A stretch of DNA of 64,000 nucleotides from Larkinella arboricola (GTDB lineage Bacteria; Bacteroidota; Bacteroidia; Cytophagales; Spirosomataceae). The stretch lies in assembly GCF_003259745.1 (NCBI RefSeq), contig NZ_QLMC01000005.1:496001-560000 (forward strand), given 5' to 3'. The notes under the pieces are model-generated. The model saw only the letters and a list, made by a program, of their open reading frames with translations, made no database searches and was not told the DNA's origin. A program made the position numbers and the translations under genes. This document shows, in pieces, positions 38,058-46,704 of this stretch. How positions within the stretch are numbered: the stretch's first letter is position 1; each line of letters begins with the position of its first letter.

Positions 38058-38924
38058 TCACTCCGTCAGATTCTTCAGATACGCGATGCTTTTGGGTACC
38101 TGATAAGCCCAGATATTGCTTTCATCTTCGATAAAGTAATGCTTGATACCCACTTTCTTCGCGGTTTTCAGAACCATCGGCATATCAATCTGACCTGTTC
38201 CCAGAATGACGTCGTTTTCCTGCGGAGTTCCGCCGGTTAAATCGCCCTTAACGCCTTTTTTGAGGTCTTTCAGGTGCATCAGTTTCCAGCGGCTGCCGTA
38301 TTTGTTCAGCAGTTTCACCGGATCAGCGCCCCCGTGCGTGGCCCACAGAATATCCATTTCGAAGGAAACGTATTTAGGATTTGTGTTTTTGACTATGTAA
38401 TCGAACAGCGTTCCGTCTTCGTACGGCTGGAACTCAAAGCCGTGGTTGTGGTAGCAGAAGGTCAGGCCGTTTTCCTGCAAAATCTTGCCAGCGCGGTTGA
38501 AGTCTTCCACGGCTTTTTTGGCATTTTCGAGCGTAAAATTACCTTTCTGGTGCGGAATCCAGGCGCACATTACATACTTTGCGCCCAGCTCTTTCGCGTT
38601 TTTTACAACTCCCATCGGATCGTTCACCAGTTGTTCGTAGCCTGCCCCGGTACCCGGAATGCTGATGTTTCGTTCTTTCAGCAACTTCTTGAATTCGGCG
38701 GTGGTGATGCCTTTCGGGGTGCCGCCTTCCATCTCGGTGATGCCCAGCGACTGGATGGTGTCCAGCGTTGCCACAATGTCTTTCGGGAAGCTGTGACGGT
38801 AGGTATACGATTGAATACCAATCGGGAAGGTGTAGATTTTCTTGCCTTTCTGGGCAAAGCCGTCATTGAAATTGAGTAAAGAGGTAGCCAGTAGGCCAAC
38901 TGCAACCAGGTTTCGTGTTATCAT
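38058..38924 (-). CDS. Exported sugar phosphate isomerase/epimerase
   Basis: This 288-residue protein is read from the ATG at 38924 (MITRNLVAVGLLATSLLNF), which gives a clean Sec signal peptide ending near GFAQKG; the longer frame from 38966 spoils it. The TIM barrel shows FPIGIQSYTYRHSF, TFCYHNHGFEFQP, FEMDILWATHGG and HYFIEDESNIW, so metal-site residues match the family. It is a periplasmic homologue of the enzymes at 8991 and 29237. It lies next to the alditol-oxidase-like gene on the same strand, 83 nt away. Confidence 0.9.
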   Translation of the reverse strand: MITRNLVAVGLLATSLLNFNDGFAQKGKKIYTFPIGIQSYTYRHSFPKDIVATLDTIQSLGITEMEGGTPKGITTAEFKKLLKERNISIPGTGAGYEQLVNDPMGVVKNAKELGAKYVMCAWIPHQKGNFTLENAKKAVEDFNRAGKILQENGLTFCYHNHGFEFQPYEDGTLFDYIVKNTNPKYVSFEMDILWATHGGADPVKLLNKYGSRWKLMHLKDLKKGVKGDLTGGTPQENDVILGTGQIDMPMVLKTAKKVGIKHYFIEDESNIWAYQVPKSIAYLKNLTE

Positions 38925-39007
38925 GGATTGAATTAAAAGTAATGAATGAAATGTATCGTTTAACAATTTAATGAAATAACCGCCAACTGCGGCAAGGCTT
39001 GTGCTTT

Positions 39008-40354
39008 TCAGACGCGACCAAAGATATTCTTGTCCAGAAACGCATTCCGGAATTTGCCTTTCGGGTCGTATTCGTTCAGCATCTTACGGAAGTCGGGCAG
39101 TTTCGGATACCGTTCCTGAAGTTGGGCCGGGGTGATGGAAAACAGCTTACCCCAGTGCGGACGTGCCTCAAAGCGAGCGAGTTCTTTCTCGATCATCGGC
39201 AGGACTTTTCTGACGGAGTTCCAGTCGGGTTTCCAGGTGAAGTGAATCGCTACGGAACGCTGTTTGTAACACGGGCTCATCCAGAAATCGTCGGCTTCGA
39301 TGGTGCGGATTTCGGAAATGAAGAGGTGCGGGCTGATGTGGTCGCGAAGCCGCTCGACGGCCAGAATCGCTTCGACAGCGTTGCGGTAAGGTACAAAAAA
39401 CTCGGATTGCAGTTCCTTGCCGCTGCTGGGCGTAAATCCCATGCGGAAGTGGGGTAGCCGTTCGTACCAGGGGCCGGGCACGCCCATTTGCTCGGTGCAG
39501 TTCACGGCCGAAAGCTCGGCAATGGGGTGGAGGTTCTTCTTAGCGAGTTGGGCGCCGTAAAATTCCGTCTTGGCGGCTGTGGGCTGACCTTTACCAATGA
39601 GTTCTTTCAGCCAGACTTCGTTGACGCGGCCTTTTTGCCAGTCGGTAAACAGACTCACGCTGTAGGCGCTCGATTCGATGGCTTCAAAATGCTCTTTGAG
39701 CTGGCTCATGGGCAGGTTTACGTACACAAACTGCCGCATTTGATACGTCGGCTGCACATCCAGCGTGATTTTGGTGACCACGCCCAAACCGCCCAGGTGT
39801 ACCACGGCCGCCCGGAAATCTTCGCCGTCTTTCCGCGACAGGGTCCGAACCTCACCATTGGCCAGCACCATTTCCATCGCGGCCACCGCCGTCGACAGGT
39901 TCCCGTTTTTGATGCCCGAACCGTGCGTTGCTGTGGCGCAGGCTCCGGCAATGGAGATGTGGGGCAGGGAAGCCAGATTGTGCAGCGCAAAGCCCTTGCT
40001 GTCCAGATAGGTAGCCAGATGGCCGTATTTCATATTGGCGTCTACGGTGACGGTTTTGGCCCGTGTGTCCAGGCTGTGAACCTTCGTCATATCCACCAGT
40101 GAAATCATCTGGTGGGTGCTGTCGGCAATCCCGTTGAAACAGTGCCGCGTTCCCAATACCTTCAGTTTGTCGTATTTTTTAACCAGATCCTGGGTCTGTT
40201 GCAGGGATTTGGCCGGATACAGGCGGTTGGTACTATACGCGTAGTTGCCCGCCCAATTCAGGAGTTTTTTGTCGTCCATCCAGTTTTCGAAGGTAGAAAG
40301 TACCGGTGTTGCCAGTAGGGAAGAGGAAAGTTTCAGAAAGGTTCGTTTTTTCAT
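39008..40354 (-). CDS. FAD-linked oxidase, alditol oxidase / D-arabinono-1,4-lactone oxidase family
   Basis: This 448-residue protein starts best at 40354 (MKKRTFLKLSSSLL), which gives an N-terminal signal-like segment; the track's longer frame is non-coding upstream. The FAD_binding_4 domain has GTRHCFNGIADS, where His71 corresponds to the His that carries covalent FAD in alditol oxidase, then SIAGACATATHGSG and GLGVVTKITLDV. The C-terminal ALO domain ends in HWGKLF and LNEYDPKGKFRNAFLD. It oxidises a polyol or aldonolactone, passing electrons to oxygen. Genomic context points to a sugar or polyol substrate. Confidence 0.9.
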   Translation of the reverse strand: MKKRTFLKLSSSLLATPVLSTFENWMDDKKLLNWAGNYAYSTNRLYPAKSLQQTQDLVKKYDKLKVLGTRHCFNGIADSTHQMISLVDMTKVHSLDTRAKTVTVDANMKYGHLATYLDSKGFALHNLASLPHISIAGACATATHGSGIKNGNLSTAVAAMEMVLANGEVRTLSRKDGEDFRAAVVHLGGLGVVTKITLDVQPTYQMRQFVYVNLPMSQLKEHFEAIESSAYSVSLFTDWQKGRVNEVWLKELIGKGQPTAAKTEFYGAQLAKKNLHPIAELSAVNCTEQMGVPGPWYERLPHFRMGFTPSSGKELQSEFFVPYRNAVEAILAVERLRDHISPHLFISEIRTIEADDFWMSPCYKQRSVAIHFTWKPDWNSVRKVLPMIEKELARFEARPHWGKLFSITPAQLQERYPKLPDFRKMLNEYDPKGKFRNAFLDKNIFGRV

Positions 40355-40488
40355 GGTTCGGAATAGGTTACCGGAAGTGCCGAATAATAAACTTCTTTGC
40401 CAATATACCAGAATAAAAAGTCGAGTGCAGATATTCGGTACAGTATGGCGAAATTTTAAACGCTGATCAACACTAAATTCCTCCAACC

Positions 40489-40671
40489 ATGAAAGTAACG
40501 ATAGAAACAACGCAAAAAGAATTTGAAGTGGTCAACGTGGTACTTACCCGGCTGGTCAACGAACTGAAAGGGCAACCGGATGCGCTGGAAAAGTGGAGGC
40601 TGAACCAGATTGACCTGGGCCGGATTGAGCGGTTTCGCGACACCCTGCGGTCGGCGCCGGTGAGTGAATAA
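40489..40671 (+). CDS. Small hypothetical protein
   Basis: This 60-residue ORF begins MKVTIETTQKEFEVVNVV and is charged and helix-prone throughout (VLTRLVNELKGQPDALEKW, GRIERFRDTL). It has no signal or membrane segment. The start follows TTCCTCCAACC. It is divergent from the flavoprotein gene. I do not recognise a family. Coding-like composition and good helical periodicity favour it; the following gap, 40672-40976, has no convincing gene. Confidence 0.5.
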   Translation: MKVTIETTQKEFEVVNVVLTRLVNELKGQPDALEKWRLNQIDLGRIERFRDTLRSAPVSE

Positions 40672-40976
40672 CAACGGATACGCAGGACCGCTATTGAAAT
40701 GCTGGAATGGAAGAAAATCGCCCTCTTTCAGCAGGGTGCGGACGGTTTTTGAAGTTGATAATTCCGGCTATATTGACGGGCGGTCAACCGAAGGATGTAC
40801 CCTTCTACGGAAGTTAATGTGTGCGAGATGGGTTTTAAAGGTAATGACAGTATCAAATAACAGACAAGGTTATTGGAGATCAGCTAATTTTATTAATTCT
40901 TCTATTAGTTTATTTCTGCCCTTAGCGAAGGGTAAATAATACGATCATGTAAGTCGATGAAATAGTGAAAAGGGAA

Positions 40977-41240
40977 TTAGCCTTCGCCAATTTTGATGAA
41001 TTTTTTCCGGCATCCCTGACAAAGATAGGAGCGGTGCGGAACAAAGCATAAAAGGGTCCGGGTAAGTATTGAGCGGGGAATCCGTTCGGTGGCCGCTTCA
41101 TTCCTGCCACAGTAAGGACACGTTTTTTCGGTCGTAAACCGGCGGGAGAAGAACATAACGTTCAATCCGCCAGCTACTAAAGATAAAGCTTTCATGAGCA
41201 CGTTTAGTGAATTGGTATTTGCAACAATACGGCTTTTCAT
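40977..41240 (-). CDS. Small zinc-ribbon-like protein
   Basis: This 87-residue ORF has two Cys pairs, CPYCGR (residues 41-46) and CQGCRKKF (near 74-81), spaced like a zinc ribbon, with a basic segment TRTLLCFVPHRSYL between. Similar short zinc-ribbon proteins are common in Cytophagales and have no known function. Start could be the first ATG (41240) or the internal MKALSLVAGG at 41195. The 41241-41552 gap upstream holds no other gene apart from the aldolase terminator. Confidence 0.55.
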   Translation of the reverse strand: MKSRIVANTNSLNVLMKALSLVAGGLNVMFFSRRFTTEKTCPYCGRNEAATERIPRSILTRTLLCFVPHRSYLCQGCRKKFIKIGEG

Positions 41241-41488
41241 GCCTATAAGGCTACCGGGGATTAAGTATAAATGACATATTCTTGGTTTGTTTTTATTGAT
41301 TCGTTTTTCTGTTCAATACGTTGTAAGTAAATCTACACTGTGCAGGCTCGGGATAGGAGAATAAGCGGGTATAAAAGAGGTCGATAACCAGACAGGCTTC
41401 GCGCTACTATATATACCATCGCTGCAAAAGAAAAGCCCGTAGTAACGAATAAGGGAACGGTAAAATCCGGGCGGAATAAAATAAAAAA

Positions 41489-41514
41489 GGTTACGAGCCT
41501 CACGACCCGTAACC
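41489..41514 (-). terminator. Terminator of the aldolase gene
   Basis: GGTTACG (41489-41495) pairs with CGTAACC (41508-41514). On the minus strand the stem is followed by TTTTTTATTTTATT. It lies 38 nt past the aldolase stop, beyond a low-complexity stretch. Confidence 0.75.
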
Positions 41515-41532
41515 CCTTAACTCTTCATTTTT

Positions 41533-41550
41533 AACTCTTAACTCATCACT
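41533..41550. repeat. 18-nt copy of the low-complexity 3'-end repeat
   Basis: AACTCTTAACTCATCACT here is identical to 1614-1631, where it forms part of the right arm and loop edge of the long inverted repeat beside maeB. Both copies lie within a few bases of the stop codon of a minus-strand gene. Confidence 0.7.
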
Positions 41551-41552
41551 AC

Positions 41553-42638
41553 TTACGCCAGCCGGTTGATGCAGTTCAGGTCTTCGAATGCCACTTTCAA
41601 CCGTTGTACCACGCTTTCTTCGGCTTTGCGCAGCCAAACGCGCGGATCGTAGTATTTTTTGTTTGGTGAATCGGTGCCGGTCGGGTTGCCAAGCTGGCCT
41701 TGTAGATAGTCTTTGTTGGCTTCGTAGTAGTTTTTCACACCGTCCCACGTTGCCCACTGAATATCCGTATCAATGTTCATTTTGATGGCTCCGTAGCGGA
41801 TGGCTTCCCGGATTTCCTCGCGGCTCGATCCTGAACCACCGTGGAATACGAAGTTTACTGGCAGCGGGCCCGTGCTGAATTTCTCCTGAATGTAATCCTG
41901 CGAGTTTTTCAGAATAATCGGCGACAGCTTCACGTTACCCGGTTTATAAACCCCGTGTACGTTTCCAAAAGCCGCAGCAATGGTGAAATTCGGGGAGATT
42001 TTCGATAGTTCTTCGTAGGCAAACGCTACTTCCGACGGTTGGGTATACAGTTTTGAATCGTCAACGTCCGAGTTGTCAACGCCGTCTTCTTCGCCACCCG
42101 TTACCCCGAGTTCGATCTCCAGCGTCATGCCCATTTTGGCCATGCGCTCGAAGTATTTCGCGCAGATTTCGAGGTTCTCTTCAATCGGTTCTTCCGACAA
42201 ATCGATCATATGGGAGCTGAACAGCGGCTTGCCAGTCTGGTCGAAATGCTTTTCACCGGCCTCCAGCAGCCCGTCGATCCAGGGCAGCAGTTTCTTGGCG
42301 CAGTGGTCGGTGTGCAGAATTACGGGAACACCGTACAGTTCGGCCACGTGATGAACGTGCAGGGCGCCGGAAATAGAACCGGCAATGGCTGCCTGCTGAT
42401 TGGCGTTCGATAGGGTCTTGCCCGCATAGAATATACCACCACCATTCGAAAATTGAATGATAACCGGCGAATTGACGGCTTTGGCCGTTTCCAGCACGGC
42501 ATTGACGGAATTAGTACCGACGACATTCACGGCCGGAAGGGCGTAATCGTTTTCGTTGGCGTGACGGAAAATTTCGCTGACGCCTTCGCCGGTTACGACA
42601 CCGGGCTTAAATCGGGTGGCTACTTCGCTCATAGTCAA
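41553..42638 (-). CDS. fbaA: Class II fructose-bisphosphate aldolase
   Basis: This 361-residue protein is of the E. coli-type class IIA. Zinc and phosphate sites are visible: VILHTDHCAKKLL (catalytic Asp and zinc His), LEIELGVTGGEEDG, AFGNVHGVYKPGNV, FVFHGGSGS and KMNIDTD. It cleaves fructose-1,6-bisphosphate to GAP and DHAP in glycolysis and acts in reverse in gluconeogenesis. The start may be the third residue (MSEVATRF, 42632). Monocistronic, with a terminator downstream. Confidence 0.96.
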   Translation of the reverse strand: MTMSEVATRFKPGVVTGEGVSEIFRHANENDYALPAVNVVGTNSVNAVLETAKAVNSPVIIQFSNGGGIFYAGKTLSNANQQAAIAGSISGALHVHHVAELYGVPVILHTDHCAKKLLPWIDGLLEAGEKHFDQTGKPLFSSHMIDLSEEPIEENLEICAKYFERMAKMGMTLEIELGVTGGEEDGVDNSDVDDSKLYTQPSEVAFAYEELSKISPNFTIAAAFGNVHGVYKPGNVKLSPIILKNSQDYIQEKFSTGPLPVNFVFHGGSGSSREEIREAIRYGAIKMNIDTDIQWATWDGVKNYYEANKDYLQGQLGNPTGTDSPNKKYYDPRVWLRKAEESVVQRLKVAFEDLNCINRLA

Positions 42639-42857
42639 TAGGAAAATAGATTAATGCAAGAAAAATTTAGTTAATTCTGAGATGGCTCCTAACCGTTGCA
42701 TTCAGCCCGCAAATTACAATTTATTTTACGGTTATTACACAGAGTGGGCCAGAGAAAACTCCGCCAGGGGCCGGGCAGCTCCGTCTGCTATTTTTTGGTA
42801 AACCCATTGTATAAAACCGTCGGATAACAATTTCTTTCGGCGACTGGTTAAAATTGC

Positions 42858-42873
42858 ACAGACGACCGTCTGT
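42858..42873. promoter_or_regulatory. TetR-like palindrome upstream of the MOSC gene
   Basis: ACAGACG-AC-CGTCTGT is a perfect 7-bp palindrome with a 2-nt centre, 18 nt before the MOSC start codon. The GAC-n-GTC core is typical of TetR/AcrR operators. No TetR gene is in the window. Confidence 0.45.
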
Positions 42874-42890
42874 CTAGTAACACAAAAACC

Positions 42891-43436
42891 GTGGAAGTGT
42901 CTCTGAAACAGTTGCTGGAAGTTTTTCCCCGCCCCGGTCGGGTAGAATGGATCGGCATCCGGCCAATCCGAAAAGCCCCCCTTCAGCCGGTGCTGGAGGT
43001 GGATGTTTCGGAGAAAAGCGGCCTTGTTGGCGATCACTATGGTGGTCGAAATGGCAACCGGCACGTGACCTTGATTCAGGCCGAACACCTGCCCGTGGTG
43101 GCGGCCCTGACCGGCCACGAATCCATTGACCCCGGCCTGCTGCGGAGAAACATCGTAGTTTCCAGCCTGAACCTGCTGGCGTTGAAAGACCATAAAATCC
43201 GGATTGGCGATTCGGTTATCCTGGAAATTACGGGCTACTGCCATCCGTGTTCCCGCATGGAAACCAACCTGGGTCCGGGCGGCTATAACGCCATGCGCGG
43301 CCACGGCGGGCTGACGGCGCGGGTTTTACAGGGCGGCACCATTCGCCAGGGCGATGCTGTTACGGTTTTGCCAACCGATCAGCCGGTATTGAGCGGGTTA
43401 GCAGGTCCTGAAACCGGCTCGGATTTAGCGCCGTAA
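42891..43436 (+). CDS. MOSC domain protein
   Basis: This 181-residue protein has a MOSC domain (about 15-160), with [23 protein letters not shown] and the conserved Cys in [11 protein letters not shown] near residue 119. MOSC proteins bind molybdenum or sulfur and are tied to molybdenum cofactor enzymes. The start is a GTG at 42891. It is not fused to a MOSC-N or ferredoxin domain. Its last 26 codons overlap the 3' end of the convergent HAD gene by 77 bp, which is unusual. Confidence 0.85.
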   Translation: MEVSLKQLLEVFPRPGRVEWIGIRPIRKAPLQPVLEVDVSEKSGLVGDHYGGRNGNRHVTLIQAEHLPVVAALTGHESIDPGLLRRNIVVSSLNLLALKDHKIRIGDSVILEITGYCHPCSRMETNLGPGGYNAMRGHGGLTARVLQGGTIRQGDAVTVLPTDQPVLSGLAGPETGSDLAP

Positions 43437-44073
43437 AATCCTGAATCACTTCATTGGCGCCGGCCTCGATGAGTTTTTCCGGCGTTTCGGTTGTCGCCAG
43501 CCCGACCACATAGGCCCCTGCGCTGCTGGCCGCCCGGATGCCGGTGGTAGAATCTTCAAAAATGACGCTTTCCTGCGGCTCAACGCCTAAAAACCGCATG
43601 GCCTGCTGGTAAATTTCCGGATCGGGTTTGGGACGGGAAACCTTGCTTTCGTCGAGCAGCACGTCAAAATACGGACGCAGATTCAGGGCATCCATCACAA
43701 AATCGAGGTTCTCCACCGGCGCCGATGTTCCGACGGCCGTGCGGATACCGGCTTTCCGCAGTTTTTGCAGAAATTCGGGCAAACCGGCAACGGGTGTCAT
43801 GTCCGGACGGTATAAGTCCCGGAACAGGGTTTCTTTTTCGGCCGCTAACTGCCGGGCTTCGTCCGGCGAAAGAGACCGGTCGGCAAACAGGTGGCGCAGA
43901 ATGTCGTCGTTGTGTTTGCCTGAAACGTAGCGGACAAAATCCTCGTCGGTCAGCGCTTTTCCGTAGCGTTCAAAATAACGGCGCCAGGCCAGGCGGTGGT
44001 GCGGATTGGTGTCAACAATGACCCCATCCATATCAAAAATAGCAGCTTTCATCGTGTTTATAAATTCAATCAT
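43360..44073 (-). CDS. HAD-superfamily phosphatase, beta-phosphoglucomutase-like
   Basis: This 237-residue protein has HAD motif [10 protein letters not shown], motif II T in [11 protein letters not shown], motif III Lys in [11 protein letters not shown], and motif [13 protein letters not shown]. It has the cap domain of the beta-phosphoglucomutase/sugar phosphatase subgroup. The ATG at 44073 overlaps the VOC stop (ATGA); the alternative at 44052 ([10 protein letters not shown]) matches family N-termini. Probable action on a sugar phosphate. It ends the MFS-VOC-HAD operon and overlaps the convergent MOSC gene. Confidence 0.92.
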   Translation of the reverse strand: MIEFINTMKAAIFDMDGVIVDTNPHHRLAWRRYFERYGKALTDEDFVRYVSGKHNDDILRHLFADRSLSPDEARQLAAEKETLFRDLYRPDMTPVAGLPEFLQKLRKAGIRTAVGTSAPVENLDFVMDALNLRPYFDVLLDESKVSRPKPDPEIYQQAMRFLGVEPQESVIFEDSTTGIRAASSAGAYVVGLATTETPEKLIEAGANEVIQDFTALNPSRFQDLLTRSIPADRLAKP

Positions 44074-44456
44074 ACCGTGATCTCAATCCGGTTGTTTTCC
44101 GGGTCGAGCACCACACTTTCATAATAACCATCACCAGTTGTTCGTGGTCCATCTACCCACGTAAAGCCGTCCGTTTTCAATCGGCTGGTGAGTTCGTCCA
44201 CGCGCTCCGGACTTCCAACCGACAGGGCAAAATGGATCAATCCCGTTCGTTGCTTCAGGGCATCAGCCGCATCGTCGGGAATATCGGGCCGGTGCATTAG
44301 CTCCAGTTGACAGCCTGTTCCAAATGAAAGAAAATAGGAACGAAACTGCTTTACTGGGTTGTGATACAGGGGCGAAGCGGTTGCGCCGAAATACGTTTCG
44401 TAAAAAGCCCGCATTCGCTCCAGATCACGCGTCCAGATGGCAAGGTGGGCGATCAT
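44070..44456 (-). CDS. VOC family protein (glyoxalase/bleomycin resistance type)
   Basis: This 128-residue protein has the beta-alpha-beta-beta-beta fold pattern: an N-terminal AHLAIWTRDLERMRAFYETYFGA, then GLIHFALSVG in the second half, and the C-terminal [10 protein letters not shown] with the usual Glu metal ligand. It is a metal-dependent isomerase, lyase or binding protein; the substrate is not known. It overlaps both neighbours by 4 nt (ATGA), so the three genes form a tightly coupled operon. Confidence 0.88.
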   Translation of the reverse strand: MIAHLAIWTRDLERMRAFYETYFGATASPLYHNPVKQFRSYFLSFGTGCQLELMHRPDIPDDAADALKQRTGLIHFALSVGSPERVDELTSRLKTDGFTWVDGPRTTGDGYYESVVLDPENNRIEITV

Positions 44457-45670
44457 AGCGTCAGTTTTCGGGTTAATACAGCGGAGAGTAGCAGAATACC
44501 GGCTACCAGTCCAAAACCGTAGGCCAGCCCATACGCTTCAGCCACAAAACCGATGACCGGAGGACCCGCCAGAAAACCAATGAAACTGAACGTTGCGAAG
44601 GTGGCCAGACCCGTTGCCGCCGGAATACCGGCTACGTGCATGGAAGCCTTGTAAAGAATCGGTGCCCCCAGCGAACAACCCGCCCCCAGCAGGGCAAAAC
44701 CCGTCAGGGCAACTGCCGGAACCGGAACGGAAATGGCCAGCAGCAAACCCGCAGCGGCCACCAGACTGCCCATCCCCAGAATCCGCTTGACGCCGATGCG
44801 CGGTATAAGGGCGTCGCCAATGAAACGGCCGAGGGTCATCACTAGCGAAAAACAGCCGAAGCCCAGCGCGGCTATCTGGCTGGAGGCTCCCGTGGCTTCG
44901 TGGAGGTAAACGGCACTCCAGTCCAGGGCGGCTCCTTCGCCCATTGCCACCCCCAGGCCAATGATAATCATCAGCAACAGCATCATGTTGGGGCGCACAA
45001 AAGCCGCCGACGATTCGGTGGGCGGTTGCGCCGGAATCGTTTTCAGAATGGGCCGGAGCGCAAAGGTGAGCAGAAGCAGCGCCAGCGTCATGCCCAGCAT
45101 GTGCAGCGAGGGCGACACGTGCAGAGCGATGCAAATCCCGGCCAGCAGCGACCCGAGCATCCCGCCCAGACTCCACATGCCGTGGCACGACGACATAATC
45201 AGGATGTTGTGTTCGCGTTCGACATCGGCCGCGCTGGTGTTCATGGCCACATTGAGCAAAGCCGCGCTCAGGCCCACAAAAAACAACCCAACGGCCATCA
45301 GCGCGATATTGGGCGCATTAATTGGAAGCAGTGTGCTTAGACAGAGGGCCAGCGCGCTCACGAAACACGTGCGGGCGGCACCCAGCCGGGCAATAATCCA
45401 GCCCGTGAACGGATTCATGAGCAGCAGGCCGACCGGCATGGCAAAAAGCACCATACCCAACCCGGCATCGGTCAGGTGCAGTTTCTGTTTCACATGGGGA
45501 ATGTGCGCAACCCAGCCGCCCAATAACAGGCTTTCGGTGGTAAAAACCAGGCCAACGGCCCGGGCGTGGGGGTGCGTAAAGAACGTTTGTAAGCTACTCA
45601 ATAGCGTTGGTGCGGCAGACGGTTTCTCGTCGATGGTTACATTCATGACTGTTTCGTAAAGGTATGGCAA
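44453..45670 (-). CDS. MFS transporter, YbjJ-like
   Basis: This 405-residue protein has 12 hydrophobic segments, with LLLGGWVAHIPHVKQKL, DAGLGMVLFAMPVGLL and ALGFGCFSLVMTLGRFIGD. The layout resembles YbjJ-type MFS proteins of unknown substrate. Start at 45670, or more probably at 45646 (MNVTIDEKPSA). It heads the MFS-VOC-HAD operon. The AraC regulator on the other strand is divergent from it and is the likely controller. Confidence 0.88.
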   Translation of the reverse strand: MPYLYETVMNVTIDEKPSAAPTLLSSLQTFFTHPHARAVGLVFTTESLLLGGWVAHIPHVKQKLHLTDAGLGMVLFAMPVGLLLMNPFTGWIIARLGAARTCFVSALALCLSTLLPINAPNIALMAVGLFFVGLSAALLNVAMNTSAADVEREHNILIMSSCHGMWSLGGMLGSLLAGICIALHVSPSLHMLGMTLALLLLTFALRPILKTIPAQPPTESSAAFVRPNMMLLLMIIIGLGVAMGEGAALDWSAVYLHEATGASSQIAALGFGCFSLVMTLGRFIGDALIPRIGVKRILGMGSLVAAAGLLLAISVPVPAVALTGFALLGAGCSLGAPILYKASMHVAGIPAATGLATFATFSFIGFLAGPPVIGFVAEAYGLAYGFGLVAGILLLSAVLTRKLTL

Positions 45671-45743
45671 AAGTAAGGCGGTTTTTTGAGTTGATATTGG
45701 GTTTAATTACCTTATTTTGGTGCTGTATTGATATATCTATCTT

Positions 45744-46628
45744 ATGAAGGGGCTACGAAATGTTAATAGTGCATCTGTTGCGAAACCACAGTTCGAGAAA
45801 ATCGAACCGGAATTTGGCAGTTCTTTCCGGCTGATTCACCATACAGAACCGGATAGCTGCTGGGTCTATTGGCATTACCACCCTGAGTATGAAATTGTTT
45901 ACATTCCACGCGGTAGCGGAAAACGGCATATCGGACACCACATTTCTACTTATGAAGACGGTGAGCTGGTTTTTCTGGGCCCAAACCTGCCTCACCTGAA
46001 CTTTAGCCACGGTATTGTGGGCGACTTTGAAGAAATTGTGGTGCAGTTGCGCGAAGATTTTCTGGGCAAAGACTTTATGCAGCGGCCGGAACTGACGGCC
46101 ATCCGGCGGTTGTTCGAGCGGGCGCACCGGGGTATTTCCTTTTCCGGAGAAACCAAACGACGGGTAGGGCAGCAGGTGGCTTCGCTGGTGGAGTTGCCGC
46201 CGTTTGAGCGTATGATGACCCTGCTGACGATTTTCCAGCAACTGGCGGTGTCATCCGAATACCAGGTGCTGAATGCCGACAGCGTCAGTCTGGACCTCAA
46301 CGGCCGTGAGCAGGAGCGCATCAATCGGATTTACGGTTTTGTCGAAACGCATTACGCGCAACCCATTGAGATTCAGCAGGTGGCTTCACTCGCCAGCATG
46401 ACGGTTCCGGCTTTCTGCCGGTATTTCAAAAAGATGACCCAGATGACATTTACCGACTTTGTGAACGAATTTCGGATTACGCAGGCCCGCAAACTCCTGA
46501 CCGGCGACCGCAGCATTGGCGATGTGTGCTACGAAAGCGGTTTCAATAATCTTTCCCACTTTAATAAAGTTTTCAAGCAACGAACGGGCCAGACACCGGG
46601 CGAATACCGCCGGGCGCTGGCGGTTTAG
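45744..46628 (+). CDS. AraC family transcriptional regulator
   Basis: This 294-residue protein has a cupin-like N-terminal sensing domain (about 20-110: YWHYHPEYEIVYIPRGSGKRHIG) and two HTH motifs at the C-terminus (IEIQQVASLASMTVPAFCRYFKK, then SIGDVCYESGFNNLSHFNKVFKQRTGQTPGEYR). The cupin part probably binds a sugar. It is divergent from the MFS-VOC-HAD operon, 73 nt away at the ORF ends, and probably controls it. Confidence 0.94.
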   Translation: MKGLRNVNSASVAKPQFEKIEPEFGSSFRLIHHTEPDSCWVYWHYHPEYEIVYIPRGSGKRHIGHHISTYEDGELVFLGPNLPHLNFSHGIVGDFEEIVVQLREDFLGKDFMQRPELTAIRRLFERAHRGISFSGETKRRVGQQVASLVELPPFERMMTLLTIFQQLAVSSEYQVLNADSVSLDLNGREQERINRIYGFVETHYAQPIEIQQVASLASMTVPAFCRYFKKMTQMTFTDFVNEFRITQARKLLTGDRSIGDVCYESGFNNLSHFNKVFKQRTGQTPGEYRRALAV

Positions 46629-46704
46629 AGGGAAAGCCGTTTCGTTTTCTTACAATTTTAAGCGGACCTGAAGGGCGAACTTTGTCGTATAAATCATCTC
46701 AATC

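Noticed and set aside
40664-40939. A 91-residue ORF after the small 60-residue gene
   Set aside because: Irregular composition, no domain, overlaps the end of the preceding ORF, and lies in a low-coding AT-rich gap.
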